Made by a program: the position numbers and the translations under genes | Shown: one piece after another, positions 35,774 through 45,921 of the stretch | Numbering within the stretch: position 1 is the stretch's first letter | Layout: each line of letters opens with the position of its first letter | Notes under the pieces: generated by a model | What the model saw: the letters and a program-made list of their open reading frames with translations, nothing else | Databases searched by the model: none | Told to the model about the DNA's origin: nothing | Origin: Corynebacterium sp. ES2730-CONJ | Lineage (GTDB): Bacteria; Actinomycetota; Actinomycetes; Mycobacteriales; Mycobacteriaceae | Length of the DNA: 64,000 nt | Direction: 5' to 3' | Assembly (NCBI RefSeq): GCF_024834055.1 | Contig: NZ_JANUXZ010000001.1 | Location: forward strand, 430,340-494,339

Positions 35774-37981
35774 ATGCAGTTAAACGTTGGCGATATCCTC
35801 GAAGACCGGTACAAAATCGAAGCACCGATTGCGAAAGGTGGAATGTCCACGGTTTACCGCTGCCTCGATACCCGCCTGGGTCGGCGCGTGGCCGCCAAGG
35901 TCATGAACGAACGCTACGTTAACGACCCTGTCTTTAGACAGCGGTTCCACCGCGAAGCCCAGGCGATGGCGCGCATCAACCACCCTAACCTTGTCGGCGT
36001 CTATGATTTCTCCTCGCAGGGGCAACACCTCTACCTCATCATGGAGTTGATCACCGGCGGCACGTTGCGGGAATTACTCGCTGAGCGCGGTCCTATGCCA
36101 CCGCATGCCGCCGTCGCGGTGATGCGCGAGGTCCTTAAGGGTCTTGATGCCGTCCATCAAACCGGACTCGTCCACCGTGATCTGAAGCCAGATAATATTC
36201 TCATCTCGTCCCATCACCAGGTTAAGCTCTCCGACTTTGGTCTCGTGCGCGCCGCCGCCCACGACGGCGATCAGAACTCAATTGTCGGTACGGTTAGCTA
36301 TCTGTCACCAGAACAGGTTTCCGGTGCCTCCATCACCCCAGCGTCTGATGTGTACTCCGCAGGTCTGGTGCTCTTCGAACTGCTCACCGGAGAAACACCC
36401 TTTACGGGTGAATCCGATATGGAAAAAGCGTTTGCGCGGCTCGATATCGACGTGCCTGTTCCCAGCTCTCAAATCAGCGGGGTTCCGAAGCTCATCGATG
36501 AATTGGTAGTGTCGTCGTGCTCTTTTAGTCCCAGCGAGCGCTTTAATAATGCATCGGAATTTCTACTCGCACTCGAAGACGTCGCTGAGGAATTGCAGCT
36601 TCCTGATTTCACGGTGCCCGTGCCTCGCGACGGTGCGGCCTCGCGTGCCGCTGAAGGCATAATCGAAGACGACAATTCTGCCATGTTCACAACGGCGCTA
36701 ACTGCTGGAGAGATGAGCGAGAATCCGGTGGATAGCACCACCGTACTGCCAGTAATCGGCAGCAATGAAGAGACTTCCATTCTTGCCACAGAATCAGCCC
36801 CCGATTTTGACGCTCTCAACGAGACCACTACCTTTGCTCCCGTAAATAGCGCGCCACGCTATATTCCGGAGCCAGTAACCATCCCATATACCCCACCAGT
36901 GACCGCTCACAACCGCGGCAAAGGGCGACTGATTGCGTGGACAATTTTGGCCCTCATTCTCACCATTGCGGTAGCGATCGGTGGGTGGTGGTTTGGTTCC
37001 GGCCGCTACGGGGAGATCCCACAGGTCATTGGTATGGAGCGAGTAGCTGCTGAACGAGTACTGAGTGAAGCCGGTTTCTCAACCACCAGCCAGGAGGCCT
37101 ATGCCAACGATATTCCGGTAGGTTTTGCTGCTGGCACCGATCCTCAAGCAGGTGGACGACAGGTTAAGGGTGACGTTGTCACCCTTTTGGTGTCCAAGGG
37201 GCGTCCACGGGTGCCTGATTTTCGGGGAATCGCTAACTACCCTCAGATTCTGGCCAATTACACATTGGCGGCTCAGGAGGGAGAACCAGAATTCTCCTCC
37301 GATATCCCAGCGGGTGAGATCAGCCGCGTGGAACCGGAACCCGGCACGGAGGTGCTTACCCAATCGGTAGTCACAGTGCATCGCTCCAAGGGGCCCGAGC
37401 CGGTGACAGTACCTGAGGTTAAGGGCCAGACAGGCCCACAGGCGCGCACCATCCTCGAAGAGGCTGGCTTCAATGTCATTATTGAAAAAATCTACGATGA
37501 GACGATGACAGATGGCAAAGTGATCAAGAGTGATCCGCCTGCTGGCGAACAAGCGGCGAAAGGTCAGGATATTACAATCTCAGTGTCCACGGCGGTAGTT
37601 CTGCCCGAGGTTGTCGGGCTTGACGCTGCCGAGGTTCGCAGCCAATTAGAGGACCTAGGCGTTAAGGTTAAAGCCACTAAACGAGCATCTTCAGCCACCG
37701 CTGCGGGCTTTTCTGATCAGGCGGTAGCCACGCTCGATCCGCCACCTGGAACACTCATCGACGCCGACGCAGCGGAGGTCACCATCATTGTAGTGTCGAG
37801 GATATCGGTTCCCGATTTTGTTGGCTTGAGCGTTGCCGATGCCGCGCGCGCCGCTCGAGACGCTGGACTCAGTTTAGTTGTAGCGTCGAGTGCGGACGAC
37901 GGAGCAATTGTGACTAAGCAATCACCGAAAGCGGGTAAATCCGTTAAACCGGGCCAGCGCATAACTGCCACCGTGTCCTAG
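35774..37981 (+). CDS. pknL: Transmembrane Ser/Thr protein kinase with five PASTA domains
   Basis: A 735-residue receptor kinase. Kinase domain residues 13-270: Gly-rich loop KGGMSTVY, catalytic Lys42, HRDLKPDN with Asp136, DFG at 154-156. A juxtamembrane acidic/Thr-rich linker runs to about 380 and one transmembrane helix spans 386-408. Outside the cell, five PASTA repeats follow (about 415-475, 476-540, 541-606, 607-676, 677-735), which in this family bind peptidoglycan fragments or lipid II. Assignment as pknL rests on the adjacent Rv2175c-like gene; M. tuberculosis PknL lacks PASTA repeats as I recall, so this is a corynebacterial-type architecture. Confidence 0.92.
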   Translation: MQLNVGDILEDRYKIEAPIAKGGMSTVYRCLDTRLGRRVAAKVMNERYVNDPVFRQRFHREAQAMARINHPNLVGVYDFSSQGQHLYLIMELITGGTLRELLAERGPMPPHAAVAVMREVLKGLDAVHQTGLVHRDLKPDNILISSHHQVKLSDFGLVRAAAHDGDQNSIVGTVSYLSPEQVSGASITPASDVYSAGLVLFELLTGETPFTGESDMEKAFARLDIDVPVPSSQISGVPKLIDELVVSSCSFSPSERFNNASEFLLALEDVAEELQLPDFTVPVPRDGAASRAAEGIIEDDNSAMFTTALTAGEMSENPVDSTTVLPVIGSNEETSILATESAPDFDALNETTTFAPVNSAPRYIPEPVTIPYTPPVTAHNRGKGRLIAWTILALILTIAVAIGGWWFGSGRYGEIPQVIGMERVAAERVLSEAGFSTTSQEAYANDIPVGFAAGTDPQAGGRQVKGDVVTLLVSKGRPRVPDFRGIANYPQILANYTLAAQEGEPEFSSDIPAGEISRVEPEPGTEVLTQSVVTVHRSKGPEPVTVPEVKGQTGPQARTILEEAGFNVIIEKIYDETMTDGKVIKSDPPAGEQAAKGQDITISVSTAVVLPEVVGLDAAEVRSQLEDLGVKVKATKRASSATAAGFSDQAVATLDPPPGTLIDADAAEVTIIVVSRISVPDFVGLSVADAARAARDAGLSLVVASSADDGAIVTKQSPKAGKSVKPGQRITATVS

Positions 37982-37982
37982 G

Positions 37983-38015
37983 AAAAAAGAACCCGCCATC
38001 TGGCGGGTTCTTTTT

Positions 38016-38017
<2 letters not shown>
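37983..38017. terminator. Bidirectional terminator between pknL and aroG
   Basis: AGAACCCGCCA and TGGCGGGTTCT form an 11-bp stem with a 2-nt loop, flanked by six As on the left and seven Ts on the right. It therefore works for both convergent genes, and its T-tract overlaps the aroG stop codon. Confidence 0.93.
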
Positions 38018-39963
<1,946 letters not shown>

Positions 39964-39964
39964 C

Positions 39965-40111
39965 TCAGCTGTCCTTTCGACTGGGCCAGAAAAAGATCAA
40001 TGCCACAGCAACGCACACCATAGGGGCGATAACCGAATTATGGAAATCCAAGGCCCCCACGATCACATAGCCGATCAGCAGCAGGAGGGTCGCGATAATC
40101 TTGATCTTCAT
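39965..40111 (-). CDS. Small two-helix membrane protein
   Basis: A 48-residue protein starting MKIKIIATLLLLIGYVIVGA, with two hydrophobic helices (about 4-20 and 29-43) joined by LDFHNSV and ending in FWPSRKDS. Its ATG overlaps the stop of the acyltransferase gene as ATGA, which strongly supports this start over the longer frame from 40186. It is probably translated by coupling and may act with the acyltransferase, but no family is recognised. Confidence 0.7.
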   Translation of the reverse strand: MKIKIIATLLLLIGYVIVGALDFHNSVIAPMVCVAVALIFFWPSRKDS

Positions 40112-41142
40112 CGTGAAGCCAAGTGTACTGATTGGGTGCGGGTGCCCCAAAGTGGTAGCGAAATAGGCGGTGGAGTGACCAACCATCTAAGGCCTGGGAG
40201 TTGATGCACTCTATGAAGCACCCATGCCCCGAGAATGGAACACCCTAGTGCTGCCCCCACCATGAAGTGAGTATGTCCGAAATGCTCGAATGGCAACAGG
40301 ATGAGTAGACCAAGACTGAGCCCGATGGGGTGACCGAGATAGATCACTAAAGTATGTTGCCCAACACTAGCGAGCACAGTACCTACCAGGGGGATTTTAC
40401 TCAGTGCCACGGCGGCTATAACTGCTAGAGGTAGGTAGGCTAAGCGGATTCCCACGAACTGTAGCGGCTCCCAGAAGGCAGAGAACTCGATCAATTCAAT
40501 CTGGTAGGCTCCGACCGCTAAACCTCCAGCCCCAAGGAGATGGCCCGGCTTGAAAGCTGACATGGCAAAGTGCGTTATCCACGGGCGCAAGTAGGCACCT
40601 AGAAGAAAAGGGGGTAGGTAGTACAAAAAGCGGTGAATATTTGGGATGGGGAGCTGGATCAGTAGTGGCGTCACAGCGATTATTAAACTCGGGATGAGCA
40701 ACTGTTGGGATAATCGCCAAGAGCGGCTCAGCCACAAGACACACGTGAAGAGAATGAGCATATACAAAAACCAATACATGGAATGTGCAGCAAATAATAG
40801 CTCAGTTAGTTCTCGCAACCCCACTATCCGCCCGCGATGGAGGTACTCGGTCAACAGCACCCATATGGGAGTCCAGAGGATATAGGGTACAAATAGGTAC
40901 CACAGCCTGTGGGTGAAGAGTTCTTTGGCTGTAAAACGAGTGACTTTCAGGGCAAAAAAGCCCGAAACGAGGAAGAAAAGGGGCATTCTGAGGGGATCGA
41001 TGAAGGCATTGAGTCGTGCTAAGCCGGTATCTATCCCGCCGGGGACCTCTATTGTGGCGTGGAGGGCTACGACGCCGATAATGGAGATGCCGCGCGCCAC
41101 ATCAGGCCACGGTAGGCGGGCCTTATCCGATGGGGTGCTCAC
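40108..41142 (-). CDS. Acyltransferase-3 family membrane protein
   Basis: A polytopic membrane O-acyltransferase of the acyltransferase-3/OafA type. The GTG at 41142, preceded by GGAG at 9 nt, gives 344 residues. The N-terminal family motif PWPDVARGISIIGVVALHA contains the characteristic D-x-x-R-G and the catalytic His. The PLFFLVSGFFA segment and about ten hydrophobic helices follow. Such proteins acylate cell-envelope glycans or lipids. The target is unknown; the neighbouring plsC and mannosyltransferase genes suggest envelope lipid or glycan modification. Confidence 0.88.
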   Translation of the reverse strand: MSTPSDKARLPWPDVARGISIIGVVALHATIEVPGGIDTGLARLNAFIDPLRMPLFFLVSGFFALKVTRFTAKELFTHRLWYLFVPYILWTPIWVLLTEYLHRGRIVGLRELTELLFAAHSMYWFLYMLILFTCVLWLSRSWRLSQQLLIPSLIIAVTPLLIQLPIPNIHRFLYYLPPFLLGAYLRPWITHFAMSAFKPGHLLGAGGLAVGAYQIELIEFSAFWEPLQFVGIRLAYLPLAVIAAVALSKIPLVGTVLASVGQHTLVIYLGHPIGLSLGLLILLPFEHFGHTHFMVGAALGCSILGAWVLHRVHQLPGLRWLVTPPPISLPLWGTRTQSVHLASR

Positions 41143-41238
41143 AGTCTTTTTCTCCAGCCACTGGGGATCGTTTTTACAAGTGGCTAAGCATAACAAGGGG
41201 CGGGCTCAAAGTAGTAGTTCTGCCCCCAAAATCGGGAT

Positions 41239-41979
41239 TTAAACTTGCGGTTCCGCCCCTCGTGGATAACCTTTTCCTGCGGCTAGGGATTCTTTGACTG
41301 TACTGGCATATATATCGACATAATCTGCCTGTGCCAGCTCAACCAGGGTCTTCATAAAATAGTCTGTGAAGGCTCTCTTCGCTTCATGAGTCTCGGGGTC
41401 TAAGCCGAGACCTGTTATATAGGCGCGGGCGTCAATAGGCTCGCCGATGCGTAGTCCTACTTTATGTGGTCGAAGAATCCAGGAACCAATGGGGTTGGCC
41501 TTTCGAGCACCGATCATAGCCACCGGCACCACAGGTACTCCCAGCTTCAGAGCTATATGTGCCATACCTGTCTTACCGCGATAGATGCGGCCATCTGGAG
41601 AGCGAGTGCCTTCTGGATAAATACCCAGGACTTCCCCATTGGTGAGAATTCGCGCCGCGGCTTCCTCTAAAGCTGCCTTGGCGTCTGACGATGTGCGATC
41701 AAGTGGAACCTGGCCTACTGCATTAAAAAACCACCGCTGAATAGCCCCGATAACGCCGGTACCGGTGAAGTACTCACTTTTGGCTAAGAAGGTCACATGG
41801 CGAGAAATCATCAGTGGCAAGTAGAAGGAATCCATCACCGATTGGTGATTGGAGGCTAGTATGACGCCACCTGTGTGGGGAATATTTTCAGCGCCGGTAA
41901 TCTCGGGACGGTTATAAAGCTTCAGGAAAGGACCCATCACAATATACTTGAATATCCAATACCATTGTTTGCTGGTCAT
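41239..41979 (-). CDS. plsC: 1-acyl-sn-glycerol-3-phosphate acyltransferase (PlsC-type)
   Basis: A 246-residue phospholipid acyltransferase. The catalytic HX4D motif is NHQSVMD (His45, Asp50). The glycerol-phosphate binding motif is YPEGTRSPDG (EGTR at 123-126). A third block, VPVVPVAMIGARKANP, follows. It is expected to form phosphatidic acid at the membrane. The position matches Rv2182c. The gene lies between glucokinase and the acyltransferase-3 gene, all on the minus strand. Confidence 0.9.
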   Translation of the reverse strand: MTSKQWYWIFKYIVMGPFLKLYNRPEITGAENIPHTGGVILASNHQSVMDSFYLPLMISRHVTFLAKSEYFTGTGVIGAIQRWFFNAVGQVPLDRTSSDAKAALEEAAARILTNGEVLGIYPEGTRSPDGRIYRGKTGMAHIALKLGVPVVPVAMIGARKANPIGSWILRPHKVGLRIGEPIDARAYITGLGLDPETHEAKRAFTDYFMKTLVELAQADYVDIYASTVKESLAAGKGYPRGAEPQV

Positions 41980-42005
41980 AATCCTTTGAAAGCTCCTGAA
42001 TAGTC

Positions 42006-42956
42006 TTAATCCGTCAGGGATGGGTTAACGTAGCGCCGAGCCAAGTCAGCTACGCCTATCATACCCGCATCAGCGCCCAATTCAGCGCATTTCACCTCGG
42101 CCACGGGGCGGTGGCCGGCGCCCACCAGATTCTCAGCCATAATCGTTTTCGCAGTAGCCAGATAAAGGTCCGCATCTTGGGAGACTCCCCCACCCAGCAG
42201 AATAAGACCGGGGTCAAGGACATCGCCGACGATGGACAGACCCTTGCCCAGCCAGATAGTAAAATCCTTGAGCACCTCGGTTGCTAGCGGATCGCCTTCA
42301 CGGGCCAGATGCATAATGTGGCGGCCGCTGATTGTCTTATGTGTTAAAGCTGTGGGGAGATGGTGGGGGTGATTGAGGTATTCTCGCGCGGTTTCTTCTA
42401 AAGCCGATCCCGAACAGTAGCGCTCCAAACAGCCCTTTTTCCCGCAGGCGCAGGCACGTCCATCGGGAACGACGGTAAGGTGCCCAAATTCCGGAGCGGT
42501 GCCGAAGGCCCCGCGATAGATAGTGTTTCGATCCATCAAAGTTGCCCCAATGCCGGTGCCGAGGGCGAATAATACCCAATTGTCCACACCACGGGCTGCA
42601 CCGAATTGGTTTTCGCCCCACGCTGCCGAATTGGCATCGTGTTCAAGTCGAACCGGCAACCTCAGAGCCTTTTCAAGTTCTCTCTTGGCAGGATAGTCGC
42701 GCCAGGAAAGGTGCGGAGCAAAGCGCACGATTTCGCATTCAGGATCTAAGAACCCCGCAACTGCAAGTCCCACCGCAGCAATATCATGGGAGGATTTTAG
42801 ATGCTCTACCGCCTGGATAATACCTCGCACAAGGGTTTCAGGACTGCGCGGGACGGGAGTAGCTACTGCATCGATGATATGTCCCTCGTGGTCAACCACG
42901 CCGGCACGCAGATTGGTTCCCCCGATATCGAAACCGACGGTGAGAATTTCATGCAT
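42006..42956 (-). CDS. glk: ROK-family glucokinase
   Basis: A 316-residue sugar kinase phosphorylating glucose. The ATG at 42956 is preferred; the frame extends to a TTG at 42968. Phosphate-binding motif DIGGTNLRAGVVD is at the N-terminus. The sugar-contact residues appear in LEHDANSAAWGE and in PEFGHLTV. The ROK zinc cluster is CACGKKGCLE. The catalytic Asp is expected in HDAN. Lack of a helix-turn-helix domain rules out an NagC-type repressor. ATP or polyphosphate use cannot be decided here. Confidence 0.92.
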   Translation of the reverse strand: MHEILTVGFDIGGTNLRAGVVDHEGHIIDAVATPVPRSPETLVRGIIQAVEHLKSSHDIAAVGLAVAGFLDPECEIVRFAPHLSWRDYPAKRELEKALRLPVRLEHDANSAAWGENQFGAARGVDNWVLFALGTGIGATLMDRNTIYRGAFGTAPEFGHLTVVPDGRACACGKKGCLERYCSGSALEETAREYLNHPHHLPTALTHKTISGRHIMHLAREGDPLATEVLKDFTIWLGKGLSIVGDVLDPGLILLGGGVSQDADLYLATAKTIMAENLVGAGHRPVAEVKCAELGADAGMIGVADLARRYVNPSLTD

Positions 42957-43036
42957 GACCTTAGACAACCTTTGTACCCACTCTTTGACGTAGATTAATT
43001 ATTCAAGGATATAACGTCTTGAAGCTTGGCTCTAAA

Positions 43037-44131
43037 TTACTCGGCATAACCCAAAACTGTGCGCAGCCGCCGACCCATGGTATCCCAGGTCCAATTTTCC
43101 TCGATATTCCTCCGGCCTGCCTCCCCCATGGCACGACGTCTTTCAGCATCTTCAGCAAGGTAGCACAAGGCTCGAAGGAGCTCCTTCGAATCGTGGACTA
43201 CAAGACCGCTATCAGCGGTCATGGTTTCCGGGGCACCCCCTGAGTTCCCAGCGATAACCGGCACTTGGCAAGCTTGCGCTTCAAGATAGACAATCCCTAG
43301 GCCCTCGATGTCGAGTCCGCCTCCCCTCGTGCGGCAAGGCATGGCAAAAATATCCGCACTCTGCATGAGCTCTACCTTTTCGGTTTCACTGATCCGACCT
43401 GAAAAGGTAATAGTTGGTTCATCACCTGCTAACCGGCGTAACCTCTTCTCGTCTCTCCCACTACCAGCAATAATAAGTTGGGCATGAGGATATGCGCGGA
43501 GAAATTCCGGCCACACCTGAATGAGTTGATCTTGACCTTTACGCGGAACCAGACGAGAGATGCACACAACCGTCAGAGATTCACTGTGCTGGGTGGGTCG
43601 AGGTCTAAATACGTCGTGGTCCACGCCTGAAGGCAGATGCGCAAAGTGACACGAACCTTTTTGCTCGAAGGCAGACGCGAAGCGATCCAGGGTGTAATCA
43701 GAGATATAGGTGACGCAGTCAGAGTGTTTTCCTATAGTGCCAAGGAGGGAGCGGGCAACAGGCAGCATGGACCAGCCCACTTCATGCCCGTGAGTGGTAG
43801 CCACTACGCGAGTCGCGCCGGCTTCTTTTGCTGCTGCCGCCAAGAGTCCGAGGGGAGCTGCTGCCCCGAACCACACGGTATCGACTGAATATGTGCGAAT
43901 TATTTGCTGCATCTTTCGGCGCACCCGAGGAGTGGGAAGCAGCACTCGCGCGGAGTCTCTTATGATCGGGTAACTAACCGTGGCATCATAGAGTGCCGCT
44001 TCGTGTTGGTCCTGGGTAGAGGCGTAGACAACGATATCGCCCGCAGGCAGGGTATGTACAAAATCGCGCACATATGATTGGATTCCGCCTGTGGTAGGGG
44101 GGAAATCGTTAGTAACGAGTAGGATCCGCAT
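43037..44131 (-). CDS. pimB: GT4 mannosyltransferase, PimB-like
   Basis: A 364-residue GT-B glycosyltransferase. The N-terminal acceptor-side motif is LVTNDFPPTTGGIQSYV. The donor site contains SRLVPRKGQDQLI and the EX7E-type segment EGLGIVYLEAQACQVPVIAG. These match PimB-prime, which adds the second mannose to phosphatidylinositol monomannoside. The position (Rv2188c in mycobacteria) agrees. The stop overlaps the start of the downstream reading of its neighbour by 1 nt: the NlpC/P60 gene ends at 44131, where pimB begins. Confidence 0.88.
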   Translation of the reverse strand: MRILLVTNDFPPTTGGIQSYVRDFVHTLPAGDIVVYASTQDQHEAALYDATVSYPIIRDSARVLLPTPRVRRKMQQIIRTYSVDTVWFGAAAPLGLLAAAAKEAGATRVVATTHGHEVGWSMLPVARSLLGTIGKHSDCVTYISDYTLDRFASAFEQKGSCHFAHLPSGVDHDVFRPRPTQHSESLTVVCISRLVPRKGQDQLIQVWPEFLRAYPHAQLIIAGSGRDEKRLRRLAGDEPTITFSGRISETEKVELMQSADIFAMPCRTRGGGLDIEGLGIVYLEAQACQVPVIAGNSGGAPETMTADSGLVVHDSKELLRALCYLAEDAERRRAMGEAGRRNIEENWTWDTMGRRLRTVLGYAE

Positions 44132-45153
44132 CAGTATCTACGCGCCCCATAAAACGGCATGGAGTCCATGCTCACTACCTGAACGGGGATACCATAGTCG
44201 CTGGCGTGGAGGACTTTGTTATTACCAGCGTAGATGCCGACGTGAGTGGCCCCTGGGTAGAAGCCCACCACGTCACCGGGCTGCAATTCTGCTCGGCTAA
44301 TTGGCTTACCACCCGACATCTGGGCTTGGGAGGTTCTGGGAAGTACTTTTCCTTGCTGAGCATAAGACCAGACCACTAGTCCCGAGCAGTCGAAAGCGTC
44401 GGGGCCGGCGGAACCCCACCCGTAGGGAGAGCCGAGCTTAGTCAAACCCACTTCAAGGGCTTGCATACCGGAGGGATTATCGCCCTCGATACCCGCTAAT
44501 GTGTAATCTACCGGACCATTCTTCTCCACCCAGCGAGCCCGTTCTGCAGGACTGAGGGCATCAACCTGGTTAATCACCTCGGTGATCCTAGTCTTGAGCT
44601 CTTCTTTTTCTCGCTCCAGATCTTTTTGTCGAGCGATGATGTTATTACGCTTAAATTTTGCTTCCTCCAGGGCCTGACGGGCTTCGTTACGCGCCTCGTT
44701 AGCCTCGCGTGTAGCCTGCTGCAGGCTTTCTACTACCTTCTCGGTGGTATGGGTCAACGTTGCAAAATAGGCTGAGCGGTCGATGGCGTTTTGGGGATTG
44801 TTCGATCCGATAACCTGGGTGACTCGATCTTTTACTGCGCCCCGATATTTCGCCTGAGCAATCGAATTAACACTCCGTTGGTAATCGCGTTGCTTTCTCA
44901 GAGCGTCATCGGCGAGCGCCGTGGCCTCTGTAGCGCGGTGCTCGAAATCAGGTAATCCTGCTTCGGCGGCTTTTAGGTCCTCAGCTAATTGCTTGACCTC
45001 CTCGTTTTTTATATTAGCCTCTGCGGAGATCTCGCCCATACGCGCGATGAGGTTGTCCACATCACGGTCTGGAAGTTCTTGGGCATTAAGTATTGGCAAC
45101 CCCAAACTCACGCTAGCAAGCACGGTCACTATGCCGACGGCACGAATGTGCAC
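44131..45153 (-). CDS. Secreted NlpC/P60 peptidoglycan endopeptidase with coiled coil (RipC-like)
   Basis: A 340-residue secreted D,L-endopeptidase. Signal peptide residues 1-24 (IVTVLASVSLGLPILNAQE). A long coiled coil spans about residues 32-205, the type regulated by FtsEX in RipC-like proteins. The NlpC/P60 domain occupies about 225-340. The catalytic Cys is in FDCSGLVVW, and the His is in ATHVGIYAG. The Rv2190c position supports a RipC-type role in cell separation. The start of pimB overlaps its last base. Confidence 0.9.
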   Translation of the reverse strand: MHIRAVGIVTVLASVSLGLPILNAQELPDRDVDNLIARMGEISAEANIKNEEVKQLAEDLKAAEAGLPDFEHRATEATALADDALRKQRDYQRSVNSIAQAKYRGAVKDRVTQVIGSNNPQNAIDRSAYFATLTHTTEKVVESLQQATREANEARNEARQALEEAKFKRNNIIARQKDLEREKEELKTRITEVINQVDALSPAERARWVEKNGPVDYTLAGIEGDNPSGMQALEVGLTKLGSPYGWGSAGPDAFDCSGLVVWSYAQQGKVLPRTSQAQMSGGKPISRAELQPGDVVGFYPGATHVGIYAGNNKVLHASDYGIPVQVVSMDSMPFYGARRY

Positions 45154-45234
45154 GATACTCCACCCCTTTTAGGCATATCAGATGAAAGTTAAACCGCCAT
45201 TTTATCCCATCCCTCATCCAGATGGGACAAAGCG

Positions 45235-45273
45235 AAAAACCCCGAGCCCCTATGATTATTAGGGCTCAGGGCT
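45235..45273 (-). terminator. Intrinsic terminator of the second NlpC/P60 gene
   Basis: On the minus strand GCCCTGAGCCC and GGGGCTCGGGG form a long stem around an AT-rich loop, followed by TTTTT. It lies 22 nt past the stop of the gene at 45295, separating it from the RipC-like gene. Confidence 0.9.
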
Positions 45274-45294
45274 TAGAGAATGGGAGCATACAGA

Positions 45295-45921
45295 CTAGTA
45301 CCGCACTGCCGAGTGGAAGGGCATCGTAGAAATTGCAGTCTCGGAGAGTGGGACACCTTCGGTGAGTGCGTGTATTACCATGCCGTTGCCGGAGTAGATA
45401 CCGACGTGGGATGCACCTGAGTAGAAGACAACGATATCTCCAGGCTGTAGATCCTGGTAAGACACCGGCTGGCCCGAGGACGCCTGGGCATATGACGTCC
45501 GGGGGATGCTCTTACCTACCTGCGAATAGGCCCATGTGGTTAGTCCTGAGCAATCAAAGGCATGTGGCCCGGTTGCGCCCCATACATATGGGGAGCCGAT
45601 ACGAGAGCGAGCTGCATCGACTACTGCCTGTCCGAGGGTTTGGGTTTGAAGCTGCTCGACGCCAGGGAATCCGACGACGGCTGAGTAGTTAGGAACAGAG
45701 GCTTGCCCGGCAAGCGATGGGATCCACTGCTCAACACCGGGGATATTAGCGATTCCCGGTATATTCTCGATGCCTGGAATTTCCACTGCAAGATCAGTTC
45801 CAGGGACGACGACCTGCGCAGCCTGGGCGGCGGGGTTAACCAAGGTTGCTGCCGCTGCGACGGCGGTTACAGCCGCTGCGTTGCGAGCAGTCGAGTTGGT
45901 TTGACGGCGGTGCTTAGCCAC
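45295..45921 (-). CDS. Secreted NlpC/P60 peptidoglycan endopeptidase
   Basis: A 208-residue secreted hydrolase. The GTG at 45921 is preferred because GGAG lies 8 nt upstream; the frame extends to a TTG at 45936. A signal-peptide-like start (basic KHRRQTN then Ala-rich core ending in PAAQAAQ) is followed by a linker with repeated IPGI/IPGV units (EIPGIENIPGIANIPGVEQ). The NlpC/P60 domain spans about 105-208, with the catalytic Cys in FDCSGLTTW and the His in ASHVGIYSG. Its catalytic domain closely resembles that of the next gene, so they are paralogues. Confidence 0.9.
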   Translation of the reverse strand: MAKHRRQTNSTARNAAAVTAVAAAATLVNPAAQAAQVVVPGTDLAVEIPGIENIPGIANIPGVEQWIPSLAGQASVPNYSAVVGFPGVEQLQTQTLGQAVVDAARSRIGSPYVWGATGPHAFDCSGLTTWAYSQVGKSIPRTSYAQASSGQPVSYQDLQPGDIVVFYSGASHVGIYSGNGMVIHALTEGVPLSETAISTMPFHSAVRY

